A DNA stretch of 64,000 bases from Pleurotus ostreatus/Saccharomyces cerevisiae fusant (taxonomy: Eukaryota; Opisthokonta): NCBI GenBank assembly GCA_024196135.1, contig JAMQCK010000003.1, forward strand, positions 124,001-188,000, given 5' to 3'. Both the position numbers and the translations under genes were made by a program. A model generated the notes under the pieces. That model searched no databases, was not told where the DNA came from, and saw nothing but the letters and a program-made list of their open reading frames with translations. Position 1 is the first letter of the stretch. Each line of letters starts with the position of its first letter. This document shows, in pieces, positions 1-11,667 of the stretch.

Positions 1-64
1 GGTAGCGTGAATCAACTAGCAGACCTCGCTCACAGTAATCGCGTTCTAGCTCTGATATACCAGC

Positions 65-1771
65 TCAGTTGCCGCCAGAAGCTCCCTGCTTGCGTCGGCC
101 ATCGGGCCAATCGAATCCGTTCGCCGCAAGCCAGCCATCTGCTTCGGCGTCCGCATTGTACTTGAGTATTTCGTCGATGCGGCCTCGTTCTGCGTCTTGC
201 TCTAGATGTTGATGGTCGGCCTTGCCCCCGATTTGGTGGGCGCCCTGCTCGGCCTTGGCGGCTGCCTCCCAAGCGCCCCTCATCTTCGCGTCTCTCGCCT
301 CCTGAGCTGGGCCATCGGGAATGTGGAACAACGTCCTGTTAGCGCCCGATGCCAGCTGGACCTTTGTGACGCGACCTTGACGAATCTGTTGATACCCTCG
401 CAAAAGGCGAGGAACATCTTCGGCGTGCGCAACGCGAGAAAGCAGACGACCAAGTACGGTTGCGTCTTCAATCTGGGGGGACCCTGTCAGTGCCTAATGA
501 CGAGCGACTGGCGGGTGACTCCTCACCGCCATCACGCCGCCTTGAGCCATGTACGGTAGCATGGGTCCCCTCGCATCACCAAGGAGCGTAACATGCGCAT
601 CCGAGTCCACCCATGTCGAAATCGGATCTCGAAGGTTCAGTCGCCAGACCCAAGCGTCCTTGATCAGCTCCAAGAGCTTCTGGACCCTGCGCATACACTA
701 GTCAGTGTCAAAGCATAGAATGGTCGGGCATGGGATCGCAGGCAATGCCAGTCGCGCAACACATACCTGGGTTCCCACCCCTGGTACTCTGCTCTCAGCC
801 TCCTCACGTCGCCCGGTGTCGTCCACGATTCATTATAGCCTTGATCTGGATGGATCAGGACGAGGTTATAGCGGCGTTGCGCCGACTGGACTCAGCATCA
901 GCCTCACAAGCCTGATGCCAAGGAACAAGTAACCCACCACATTGTACCCTACGAGGTGCTTCTGCGGGCCCATCCAAACCGTCGTTTCTCGCTGGTCGAT
1001 GAGGTCGATGAGCTCCCGATCCCCCGTGCGACGCATCGCGTCTGCATCGATGACGGCACGGTACGCAGCGTCGCCGGTGGGTACTGGCCGGTCTGGCTGC
1101 CCGGTCACATACGACCGCACAAGGGAACGGATCCCGTCCGCGCCGACGACGATGTCAGCGGAGATAGTGTCGCCGTTCGCCAGTACCACTTTTGGCTTGC
1201 CGTCGACGGACGCGCTAGCAGGCGTGACGGCGCTAACGGCGCTGTCGGTCGACAGCGCGGCACCGGACTCGGTCGCCTTTCCGTGCAAGATACGAAGAAG
1301 GTCCTGACGCTGCGTTCAAGTCCGTGAGCCAAGCCTCGAAGTCCAGCATCACAAGCACGAACATGAACGTGATAATATGGCGCCGCATACCGCTCCCTCA
1401 TTGAATTCCTCCACTCGGTGCGACCGACGGTTTCTCCGTTCGCGTCTTCAATTGTGAGCTGGCTCGTCCCACTCGAGATGATGGATGGATGACTCACATC
1501 GCCGGAAGACCAGGGCTTGAGGCTCGACGCCGACCTGTTGTAACTGGTCACTGAGCCCCCATCGCTGTAGGATGCGCGTTGCGTTGGGTGCGAGCTGCAT
1601 TCCGGCCCCCGCTTCGCGCAGCTCAGAGGCGGCTTCCAAAATATGCACGCGATGACCAGCAGCCCTAATCGTGCTTGCCGCCGCGAGGCCGCCGATGCCT
1701 GCACCGACAATAACAACATCCAAGGGAAGACGGGCGACACGCTGTCGCATAGCAGTCGCAGCGGGTTGCAT
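65..1771 (-). CDS. FAD-dependent aromatic monooxygenase (salicylate hydroxylase-like)
   Basis: Predicted flavoprotein hydroxylase of about 430 residues that would insert oxygen into a phenolic substrate using FAD and NAD(P)H. Near the N terminus is a dinucleotide-binding motif VIVGAGIGGLAAA (residues about 19-31), followed by the ILEAA segment typical of the class. The middle exon carries the VGADGIRS motif (DG motif) and a later exon carries GDARGPMLPYMAQGG (GD motif). The C-terminal part has FHIPDGPAQEARD, usual for salicylate hydroxylase-type proteins. I read about seven exons; for example YYHVH joins RQDLLRIL across a GT-AG intron, and WEPR joins VQKLLELI. The start is the ATG that puts the Rossmann motif in its usual place. 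The GD motif lacks the common AH residues after GDA. It is divergent from the UbiA gene, so a prenylated benzoate is a plausible substrate; that is inference. Simple salicylate turnover is the alternative. Confidence 0.85.
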
Positions 1772-2397
1772 GGTGCAGTGGCTAGTCGAAAAAGCTTGCT
1801 TGAAGGGAGGCTGCGAGTAGCGTGATGAGCAGGAAGTAAGGACTCATGCTGACAGAATCCCTGGCCTATTTTATGACAGCGAGGGACGTCGCAGGAAGCT
1901 GTCCTGAAGGGCTGGCGACTTCGTAAGAAAAGCTATGCGACTTGCCTGATGATGCGCTGGTTTTGGGAACGAAACATGCAGCGAACTGCCGCGACAGTGT
2001 CAATGGAAATGGTTTGGGTTCGGAGGGCCCTTGGTGGGACCGGGATCTACGGCAAAATCTACCTTCCGCTGCAGTGGCAACAGGCATCTTCAGCATGATC
2101 ATGGCGAAATTAGAAGCGCGCTGGTTCGCGGGCGCCCGCGTGGAAGATGTGGACGAAACGACATCACAACATCTGTATCTCGCTGGAGACGCACGCGCAC
2201 CGCCTCGCACGCGCGCGCCTCCCGCAGTCCCCTCCTGCACTCTTCTCTGCTCACCTGTGTCGCTTGATCGCCGCCCGGCACCTTCATTCAAATACCCTCC
2301 CCTCCTTCTCTTCAGCGTCTTTCTCTTCCCCTTCGTGTTTCCCTTCCACTATGAACGGCCCTTTCGTTGACGCCGTGGTGCGTACCCTCGGGCCGCT
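1772..2397. promoter_or_regulatory. Shared intergenic region of the divergent monooxygenase and UbiA genes
   Basis: This 626 bp stretch separates two divergent start codons and must hold both promoters. The part just upstream of the UbiA gene (about 2230-2345) is strongly pyrimidine-rich, as is common ahead of fungal transcription starts. I see no clear TATA box or known operator. Open frames here have no family features. Confidence 0.5.
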
Positions 2398-3862
2398 ATG
2401 TCCGACGCGTCCCTCACATACGCCCAGCTTGACCTTACCCGAGTGCGCAAGTATGCAGGCACTCTTCTCATTTTCTGGCCCTTTGGTGAGTGCCGCGCTC
2501 CTTGAGGATGGACCGCTCGCTGACGTCCTTGACCTTCGATCGGTAGCTTGGGCAATGTCGATGGTGGCGCGCCGCCTCGAGATCTCCGTTGCAGCCTATG
2601 CCATGTCTATCCTTTACGGGCTGATTGCCTCGTTCTTGCTACGAAGGTGCGTATCTTGACGTATCTTGTCAACACCCTCTAACGTTTCTTCAGTACGTCG
2701 CGGTAGTGATCAGCGGGAGCAAATCGACTGAATAAGCCACAGCGGCGGGAGTTATTTGGAACGACATTGTCGATCGCGACATAGACAAACATGTTGGTGC
2801 GTCGATCGAACGTTCGCTTTCGGATGAGCTCTCCAACTAATCCTCCTGCAGAGCGAACGAAGACGCGGCCTCTGGCTAGCGGCCGAATGTCCGTGCAAGC
2901 CGCCTTCGCGTTGTTAGCAGTCAACCTCGCAATTCTCCTCGTCGCCCTCTGGCCCATGAACAAGCCGACGTATGTTGGCATGCGCTCCGTCCTCCCTCAG
3001 TCTCTGAAGCTGCACAGATGGGACTACGGCCTAATCGCCACCTTCATCTACCCGGGTATCTACCCTCTCATGAAGCGCGTGACCTATTGGCCTCAGGCTT
3101 GGCTAGGTATGAGCCCCCACCAAGGCTCCGCTCGCATAGGCGCTCACCCTCCCTTCCGCAGGCCTCGCAATGAACGTCGGCATCCCGATGGCGTGGACCG
3201 CCTACTCGCAAACAGTCTCGGCTAGCGCCCTCATCCTCGCGGCAGGCACCTGGTCGTACGTCTTCCTCAAATTCATCACCTCGCTCCTCTCTGACATCCC
3301 ATTGTAGGTGGACAATGTGGTATGGTTAGTACAGCATCAACTTCTATCGCTTCCATCGCCCTTCTTCGTCCCCTGCTTCCCATCGCCAAGCACGTTCCCT
3401 GCATCGTCTCCTTCCGTCGACCTCGGACACTGACGCCCCGAAATAGATACAATTTATGCATGCCAGGACAAGAAGGACGACGCGCAGGTGGGCGTGATGT
3501 CGACAGCACTGCTATTTGGCGGGAATATCCGGCCCGTTCTCGCAGTGCTCGCGGGGGGCTTTGCAGCAGCCCTTGCGCTAGCAGGCCTTGCCAACGAGCA
3601 AGGCGTGCTCTACTACGCTATCAGCGTTGCAGGCGGCGTAGCATATCTTCTGCATCTGACTACGTCTGTCGATGTGGACGACCCGAAGTCATGCGGCAAA
3701 GTGGTACGTCCTCGTCTCGGTAAATTGTTCTGACTGAGGCTGACTCGACCCGTTCAGTTCTACAACAGCGGTGTCTGGCTGGGCGCACTGATCTATGCGG
3801 GTACGCTCGCGGATTATCTCGCCGCTGCATTATGCCCGCATACCGTCAGCGTGACTTGGTAA
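2398..3862 (+). CDS. UbiA-family prenyltransferase (4-hydroxybenzoate polyprenyltransferase-like)
   Basis: Integral membrane enzyme expected to attach an isoprenoid chain to an aromatic acceptor. It starts MSDASLTYAQLDL and reaches a first helix GTLLIFWPF. The first Asp-rich motif is NDIVDRDID (about 2760-2785), followed by HVERTKTRPLASGR. Next come YPLMKRVTYWPQAWLG and the second motif YDTIYACQDKKDD. Several further helices follow, ending HTVSVTW. Most exon joins keep frame: G|AG at 2800/2851, W|WTMWYD across 3272-3308, and D|TIY across 3325-3446. The exception is the join after LLRR (2646) to the acceptor at 2742, which is off by one base with canonical sites. There is no obvious mitochondrial presequence, unlike COQ2, which favours a secondary-metabolism role. 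The neighbouring FAD monooxygenase supports prenylphenol chemistry. Family is near certain; substrate is unknown. Confidence 0.87.
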
Positions 3863-5235
3863 TTCACCCGCCATCCCACGCATGCCTTCTCGTACCGCAA
3901 TCCTTGCTCGCATTCGCGCCTGGCGCCACCTCCGCCGCTCTACCGTCTAGCCGCCCGCACCACTGTGACAACGACCGCCGCTGTATAGTCCTCGCTATCG
4001 ACCGCATATACCACCCTGCTGTGCACCCATGTTTCTGTCCGTCATCTGTATCACTACGCCATCTTCTTTTCGCATACCATAGAGCGTCTTCACTCCTTTA
4101 CTCGCCCCTTGCACCTTGTATATACTGTGCAAAGCACCCACCTTCTCTTCGACTTCGCTCTATACACCCGCTGCTTGCACCGTCACATCTATGTATCATT
4201 TTACCCAGCTCTATATTTTCTGCTTTTCCTCGCCGTGGCTATTCATGTATCGGCACTTACTCACCACGAAGGGGATAGATTTCACAGTAACCGCTGACGC
4301 GGGTCGGAGGGGGCCCGCAGTCCTATGCAGACTGTATTATTTATGTATATATTTGTGGAGTACCAGTCCATACCATCCTACTTATCTTCGGACTTCGCCA
4401 GCATCACGGAATGATCTATATTTTCGCAGATGACTTGTCTAGCATCGAACACCGTCCGACAAGGCTCGTCAACTGTTCACGCAAGAGGCCTCACCGCGAT
4501 GCGTCGGCCTGTAGCTGCGTCTCGGGGATGAATTGCTATCATTATTCTTCAGCATACACTTGAGATTCTATACTTACTCGGCCCTATAGCACGCCGACTG
4601 AGAAGCTGTGGGCCTGGGGCGAAGAGGCGTTCACGAACTGGTGTGGTACTTGTCGACCCCATGTTCGACATCAGCCAAGTCCGGTAGAGTCTCAGCAGCA
4701 TCTGCATCGCTGTACTCGTGGTAGATGTCTACGACCTTCTCCAATTCAAGGTTCCTCTCAGTTGATGAACTCGCTCACCGCACACGACCGTGAGCTTTGC
4801 GCGGGAATTGCAGACACTGCGCATGCGAAATGGTGTGTATTGTGCGTATACGGAGAAAGTAGTTCCGATAGACCGCTCGGACGCGACGCAGACCACGGCA
4901 GTCAGCCGTAAGCCGACCAGCACAGGAGGGCTTGGTGGGAAGTCATTGAGATCGCGTACACCTGCAGATCCGCCAGGTCGCGTAGGCTCGTAAGCACGGC
5001 GGACATGCAGACTCGGCGTAAGATGTGAATTATCGGACCGCTCGAGCACGGATGGGTCGTCTCGGGGACGGGAATGAGATGGCTCGAAACGACGGACTCA
5101 CGGTAGAATTAAATCGTTGAAGTCGAGCCGTGTTCTTGGGACGTTCTTTATCCCTACTACAACTGCCGATGGAGGACGTGCGTACTTGAGGGGAGATTTG
5201 ACGACGTTGACCATGTAGAGATGACATGCACTTTG
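3863..5235. other. Intergenic stretch without a supported gene
   Basis: Between the UbiA stop and the end of membrane-family copy 1 I see only short open frames without conserved motifs. The 3' flank of the UbiA gene (about 4020-4260) is pyrimidine-rich, and some of this is probably 3' UTR. Confidence 0.4.
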
Positions 5236-6733
5236 CTAAGAACGCCAAGCATCACCGTGGCTATTGTGGCCTGATCTGAGTACTGCAGCGTGGCGCGCGA
5301 TGAAGGCCATTGAACCGAGGCTACTTCCTAGCATGATGCTTGAAAATCCGACTTTGACGGGTTAGGTCAATCTCGAAGACCATGTTTTTGAGGGACATGA
5401 ACTCACGTACTAAGATGTTGCGCGGCGAGCGCATAAATCTCCCGGCGCGGACGAAGTCGCGCATGACAGGGATTGTGGGCGCATGCTTGATTAACGGCGG
5501 CACGGCTGCGCCCCCAATGAATGCACCGCAGAGGATATGCTTGTCCCAAGCCCAAGAGATATGCTATGTAAAGTGAGCAGGTAGGCGACCGTCGGCCTGA
5601 TGAATAACTTACGCCTCGTAGAGCAGCTCTGTAGTCTTGTATCGCGGTAGAAGTCGTGATTTCTTCTACGAGCAGGTCATGTAGCATCGGTAGGACGGTG
5701 AGGAGTCCTGGGTCGCACCAAAATGTTAGCTCCAAAGAAGAAGCCGCATTTTGACGCAGCGAGACACATACCCAGGCCACCCCAAAATCCTGCCCGCAGA
5801 GCGTACAACCTAATAAGTGGCAGGGACGCAGCGTTGTTGACCGCGGATCCCAGTGCAGTTGGTATCGCCAACAAGGAAGACGTAGCAACGATTTTCAAGG
5901 CGGACGACGCCTGTGTCATAGCGTAGTCTCGGTGCCATGCACAGTGTTGCTTTATCGATTGCACCTCTTCCAGCAGCGCAGCTCGCACGTTTGCGGAGCG
6001 AAATTGTTCGGCGTAGAAATAGTATACACCGAGGCTACCGCCCAAGTAGAAAGCGGTCTCGAGGACTGGGGAGTCGAGCGGTTAGCCAAGGAAGAAGATG
6101 ATTGGGAAATAAACTCACTAAAGTATAGTCGACATGCGCTCTCATTCATCATGCCGAATGCGCCCTTGGGCAGGGGGTATACATGGACCTTTCTGAAGAG
6201 CCCTAGCGCAACACCCAGCCAAAGTCCATACTGCCAGTAGTTGTAACGGCTACGAATACTCGGCTAGACCATACGTCAGCTTGAGAAAGCCTCGAAGTAA
6301 GCCTCGGATCGTATTAAGCTCACATCGGCGGTCAACCGTCTGTTAATCTCCAGTAGCTCATCCAGCGATAGATTTGCGCGCAAAACGTTAGCTTCAGCCC
6401 AGCTAGAGACGAACGCTTTAGGAAACGTCAAATTACGCGCACGACATGCATCGGCATAGACGTACCCGGCAAAAAGCCATATATGCTTACATTCCTCGTT
6501 ACAGCGCGCACGGTAAAGCCAGCTATACCGCTAGAGGCGAGAGAAGACATCACACAGAGCGGAAGCGCGACAGCAGGGTACAGCGATATACTCTCGGCGC
6601 ATAGATTGGCGCGGATGGATTCATAGACCTTGTCGCGAATTTCCTCCGGCGAACGTTGAATAACTGATCTTGGTACTGTGAGTATCTTGGGTTGCCCGTC
6701 TTCTGCGTCAATTGGCTTCGGCAGATCGTTCAT
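5236..6733 (-). CDS. Multi-pass membrane protein, unknown family, copy 1
   Basis: I do not recognise this family. Exons assemble to about 400 residues beginning MNDLPKPIDAEDG and ending HNSHGDAWRS. Roughly seven to eight hydrophobic segments are visible. These include YPAVALPLCVMSSLAS, YWQYGLWLGVALGLF, YLGGSLGVYYFYAEQF, ALKIVATSSLLAIPTALG, DKHILCGAFIGGAAVPPLI and IMLGSSLGSMAFIARH. A signature HRDYAMTQASSALK precedes the fourth helix. The helix pair GVALGLF...GGSLG in the first half resembles GAFIGGAAV...GSSLG in the second half, which points to an internal duplication. Close relatives are copies 2 and 3 in this window. The start matches that of copy 2 (LPKPIDA box). The last join is ILV|G-FSS across 5368-5424. 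Gly-rich helices could suggest a mitochondrial or vacuolar membrane, but that is speculation. Confidence 0.8.
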
Positions 6734-7062
6734 GGTGCACGCAACCCTCGAGGTTAAGCTGAGGACAGCAAAAGCTCAGTCCACCCTAAGAATGTGGTCA
6801 ATTAAAGTTCGGCCTCTAAATTCCATGACCACGCGTCGCCCCGGCGCTGCGAGCATCACATACCACATAACGACTATATTCTCTTCCTTTACGTCCTCCG
6901 GAAAGTATCGGTATAGCTTCCTCGCGAAGCCATCGCTGAAGCAATCATGAGGATCGGAACAAAGACGCGTCGCGGCGGCTTGCCAAGGTCGGAGCTACCA
7001 GTGAGGTCACGAGATTTCGGCCATTGCCGTACGTTGGACCCACAACTCAGATGCACGTTCAT
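6734..7062 (-). promoter_or_regulatory. Conserved upstream block of copy 1, with a short upstream ORF
   Basis: The 330 bp upstream of copy 1 align clearly with 16124-16448 upstream of copy 2. A shared segment around 6920-7030 is nearly gap-free, and a second box CGGGGCGACGCGT occurs in both, about 100 bp before the start codon. Each copy holds an upstream ORF (here 6889-7062, 57 codons) in the same frame, sharing SRDLT and LGKPPRRV. Roughly half or more of the changed codons alter the amino acid, so coding constraint is unproven. Confidence 0.6.
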
Positions 7063-7557
7063 TTCCTCATAGTCCGCATATGGTTGGCGACACCGCCTAG
7101 GCAAGTCAATTGACCGAGCGTTTAGTATGTACAGTTACAAACGAATGGCAGTCCCTGCGTCTCTCTCGACAACTAGGGAGCAATAAAGTTAATGTACGGC
7201 GAACTTCTATCTTCATGAACCTGCGTGATGGGCCGAGGGGATAGTAATAAAGGATCAGAGAAAACGGGGATGAGATCCGGAGAAGTCGTAAAGGTATATA
7301 CGAATGTCCGTGTCTAAGTTGTGCAGAAGGTGTGTGTGTCCATGTCACGACAGCAGACGTGTGATGATGATGTGCAGGTGTACAATGGGGGGAGGAGGAA
7401 AGGTAGAGGGAAGTAGGTATATATGTATAGCAATGGCCCGAGTAGGCAAGGGACAATATGTGGCAGTGCGTACTGATAGTATATGCGTAAGCGATTCCAG
7501 AGCAAAGCGACACGGCGGGCGATGGGCGAGGGCGATAGGGCGTGACGAAGTACCAAT
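7063..7557. other. Spacer between the Ca2+/H+ exchanger stop and the copy 1 upstream block
   Basis: Probably the 3' UTR of the exchanger plus distal promoter of copy 1. The minus-strand open frames across 7106-7777 are rich in Pro, His and Tyr and overlap the last exchanger exons; I regard them as chance. Confidence 0.4.
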
Positions 7558-10500
7558 CTAGTTTGTGTGGCAGACAGCGAGGGACGAGGCAAAGGTGGAG
7601 CCTGGGTAGAACCAGTATGAGACGGCGACGATAACGTAGAATGCTGGCCGTGAAGTGATCAGTCAACCGAGCACTCGGTTCGACAGGAAAGTGCTCACAA
7701 ATAAGGATGACGCCTTCCATCCAGTTCGATTTCCCGTCCGCGACCACGAAGCCCATCGTCTGCACGGACAGGTACAAGACCTAGAAGGCGTTAACCTCAT
7801 CTCGTACTGTACAAAGAGCGGGAGCTTACGAGGGACATGAAAGGATCAAACAGTAGACTGAGCGGCTTCTCCATCGCCCACGCAGACACGACCATGAGTG
7901 GGATGACGAAGAGTACAGTTTGCTTGATGGGTATCGTTCGTTAACACGCAGCAATTCGGCGCAGCACAGGCCACTCACAATTGTTGACCCGACAGCAACG
8001 CTGACACTCAGCTCGAGCTGATCCTTGACAGACACCGTCACTGCCGTCAAACATTCTGCAACCACCGTCAGCGTCAATCGTCCATTATATAATATAACCA
8101 TTCCCTACTCACCCGCCAAACTCGTCACCGCCGGGAGCAAGATCAGCGCCACCCACTCCTTGCTAATCACGTCCGACACGCCGTTCATGCTCTCCACCAG
8201 CCAGTCCGCCGTGACCGACACAGCGATCGTCACGAGCGTCAGCGTGCTCAGCGTCAGGAACCAGCTCAGCTGCGGCGGCGGCACCTTGGGTGCCTTCTGC
8301 GCCTCCGGCTCCGCGACCGTCCCCGCGGGGCTCGGCGCGCGCGAGTCGTACACGTCGGGGTAGCTGTCCGTCCAGGGCATGCCCGGACCCGACGAGAGCG
8401 TCGTGTCCTCACGTCGAAGGGGCGGCAGCTCGACCAGGCGCACCGTCTCGCCGCCGGGGAGAATAGAGATGCTCGAGGCGGTCCCGCTCGCTGGAATTTG
8501 GCCGTGCGCGCCATTGGGCGGCGTCTGAGACCCCAAGTAGATAGAGCGCAGGCCCGGGGAGCGGCTACTGCTACGCGGCGGCGTCCCAAGGGGAGACTCC
8601 CGCCCAGGAGTCGGCGAGCGCTCGAGCCCAGGCGGAACGGATGGGTAAGACCCTAGCTTCTCCTGCGACTGAGAGGCCTTCCCAGCGAGATTAAGGTTCG
8701 ACATCGACGCCTTCAGAGACAGACTAGCGTTGGCGGCCTTGCGCAACTTGACGAGACTCGGAGGCGGCTTGACGACGTGCTTGTGGCTCGGGACACGATT
8801 GTCTTCGTAGAGATGCCGGTGGGAGTAGAGCTGGAATACCATGTAGCAGATGTACACTGCAAGAATAGTTGTCAGTGCGCTGTCCGCGAGCGATAGTCGT
8901 TCTTGTCGTATTCTTCTCATGAACGTGCAACACGTATACTCACCCGATATCAGCACCATCGACACCTGTACGCCCGTCAGTGCTCTGCTGTCGCGACCTA
9001 GCATCGCGAACTTACCCCATGACTCATGTACATAATGTTCAGCTTCTGCCATTCCGAGCTGTCGTCGATCTCCCCGCTGAGCGCAAAGTGGTAGACGGCC
9101 GGGAGGAGGATGCCTCCCACACCGATGCTCAGCAACGATGAGTGAATCTGGGTCGCCGCTAGAAGGTAGTGTTATCAGCAAACTGATACGCTAACCCTAA
9201 CGCCAGCCTTCGCGTCCGATAGCGCGCTCCTCGAGCACGAACAAGAAGTATGTCAATCGCACGCTTCGAGTTGCCACAATACACGTCCGGACCAGCGGGC
9301 GCGTCACAAAGCACCGCCGCGTCCCAAAAGTAGCATCGCATCGCAAAGCAGCGCTGCAAAGCAGAAAGTAAAGTCCACTCACTCGGATCGAAGCCCTGCT
9401 CCGCAAACCTGATGCCTCCCGCAAAGAAACAGAGTCCCAAGACGAGCACTAAAGAAAGAAAGATACGACCATCGTTGTCAGCTCGAATGCGGCGCAGCAA
9501 GAGGAGAATCGGCGCTGCGGCGCTAGGAAGAGAGGCGCACCGCAGCGCCGGTAGAGGCGACGTACGCAGTTTGCTAAGAATGGACCCGATCACTGGATAT
9601 AGCGCAATGAGAGGGCGCGAAAATAGACACGGGGGCGTCGGCGTCGGGAGCGCAGGTGAAAGCGGGCACCGGCGCAACGGAAGCGGGGCATCGGCGAAGC
9701 AAGATTGAGTGAAGCGAGATTGAGTGAGGGCGGGGCGGAGGCGTGAAAATAGAACATAGGAGGACGAATTGGCGCGGATGGACAAGATTCAATCAGACAA
9801 TGGGCACGATTCAATCAGCAAGAGGAGCAGCAACGGGGGCGGGCGTGCTTACGGGATGATTGGACGACGGTGAGCTCGCAGTTGCGCAGCGCGGTGAACT
9901 GGGGAGGGGCGTGTCAGTTCTCGTCTCTGGAACCGAGGAGATTACCGGCGGTCAACTTACGCCGACCACGATCTCAACCCTGCCGAAGATATGAGTGTGG
10001 GCGCGTTAGAGAGTCAATACAGAACGTACATGTTACCCTACAAGTAGTAGCGTTAGTGAATGGGGGATCAGCGGCAGGCCGAGGTGCGTACCATGGTGGC
10101 ATGCAGGAGCCCGGCGTTCGCGCCACCAATTCGGCGGGAAACTTGGGTGATGGCGAGATCGTGGAGCTGGGGATGACGATGAGCGGCTTGAACGGTTGAG
10201 AAGGTTCTGGGGTACGTACTCTGACCAGTGGAATGAGGGCGAAGATGGAGGCTGGTTCATGTTAGTGGGGGGTGCTGCGCAGACACGAGGCGACGCACTG
10301 GCGAAGATCAAGGCATGCGATTCGGGGAGGAGGACGCTGACGGTCCACTGTACATGGTGATGAGCATAGAAGGGCGAGTTGAGCGGGCGCACGCACGGCT
10401 ATGGGTACAATAAATAGCAACAAGTTCAGCCCTGCGATGGTGGCGTGAGTGGGTTGAACGATAAGCTAGGACAATGACACGCACAAGACCCGAGGACAAG

Positions 10501-10752
10501 CAAGCGCCAGCCGGCGAAGGCTTCGTGGAATGTCTCTGTCCACGTCCGATATCGTCTGTCGGCCGCTGCGCCGGGCGCCTCGCGGTGGAACGGGAGCGCG
10601 GAGGCGCGTGCGCGGCTGCCACGGTTCGCGACGAGGCTGGCGCGCGAGTCTGTGGTGAACGAAGAGAGATTCGTGTCTACGCGTTCTATCGAGTTTGAGT
10701 ACGCCACATCGCCCGCGTTGGGGACTGAGCGGGAACGGTTGTGTGCATGCAT
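7558..10752 (-). CDS. Vacuolar Ca2+/H+ exchanger, VCX1-like (CaCA family)
   Basis: Predicted vacuolar cation/proton antiporter. In order I read an N-terminal cytosolic part, YRTWTETFHEAFAGW, LNLLLFIVPIA, IFALIPLV, the first alpha repeat IGGANAGLLHATMGN-MVEIVVG, CELTVVQSSLIGSILSKLL, and LVLGLCFFAGGIRFAEQGF. A long hydrophilic Ser/Pro-rich loop of about 150 residues follows (around 8290-8790). Then come WFLTLSTLTLVTIAVSVTADWLVESM, the second alpha repeat LPAVTSLAGECLTAVTVSVKDQL, VGSTIQTVLFVIPLMV, EKPLSLLFDPF, FVVADGKSNWMEGVILI and a last helix ending LAVCHTN. About fourteen small exons are needed, one of only 8 nt at 10030-10037. Family assignment is strong from both alpha repeats; the long central loop is larger than in yeast VCX1. 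Confidence 0.9.
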
Positions 10753-11553
10753 AGGCGTGAGGGTGTGCCGGCGTGCGGCGCGAGTGGTAATGGAGTCGTC
10801 GCCGTTGGAGGGAGTGAGCGCCAGCGCAGGGAGCAGAGATGATGGTTAGAGTAAAGGAGCGTCCAGAGATCGGATGGCGGGGAGAGACAGGGAGACTGGT
10901 GCACGGCCTCCCGCCGGCAAGCAGCTTTGAGCTTCGGAGCCATCAATGAGCGGAGCGCGGACACAAATGGAGTCGGAGAAGCTTCCTTTGCGGGGAACTC
11001 GTTTGTCGACAAATGATCCGGACTGCGCCGTGATGCGCCTAACGCTCGCCCGCAGCCGCCACCTCTTGTCTTCCTGGCGCACGTTCGGACAACCGCAGCG
11101 TCGACCGTATCTTGCTCGCTTGACGATAGTCTATTCAGGTCTATCTATCTCGTTACCGTACGCCTAGCGCCACGTCAACGTCGTCTTGGAGCACGGCTGT
11201 ACGACCCTTGGTGCGGGCTCGCCGACGTCGGCGGCGGCGGCGGCGATGCTAGCCATGTTTGATAACATATGTGAAAAACACGTGTTAGTATCATGTTAAT
11301 ATGTGTTACTTACATGCAGGCCCGGTAGGTCATGTTAGAGACTGTCAAAACTTCCTCAACGACATGGGCGGTCAGCTCGCACAAAGTATGATGGAAGATG
11401 AAAGCAGGTCTGCACGCGTCGCGCCGCTCTGAATCCGAACTGTGACCGCTACGTGACAGGTTGCCGGCAACCCCCGGCGAGTCCCGCGGCCGGATGCGCC
11501 GTCGACCTCCACGCCATTGCGCGACGTCCCACGACCAGAGACTTCCGAGGCAT

Positions 11554-11667
11554 ATGAAGCTTCGATTGTACATAGTGCTTCTCCTGGCTCTTTGGTTTAT
11601 GAGCTTCCCCTCTCTCCTTGCTGCAGACTGGCCAGGCACAGCTTGTGGATCCAAGTATTGGCGCTGA
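11554..11667 (+). CDS. Possible tiny secreted peptide (doubtful)
   Basis: A 37-codon frame starts MKLRLYIVLLLALWFM, which reads like a signal peptide, with a plausible cleavage after SLLAA leaving a 13-residue tail ending CGSKYWR. Nothing else supports it: no family, one Cys only, and no conserved context. Chance is the likelier explanation. Confidence 0.12.
   Translation: MKLRLYIVLLLALWFMSFPSLLAADWPGTACGSKYWR

Noticed and set aside
65..3862. A complete meroterpenoid gene cluster
   Set aside because: No polyketide synthase, terpene cyclase or P450 is visible nearby; only the two-gene pair can be supported from this window.
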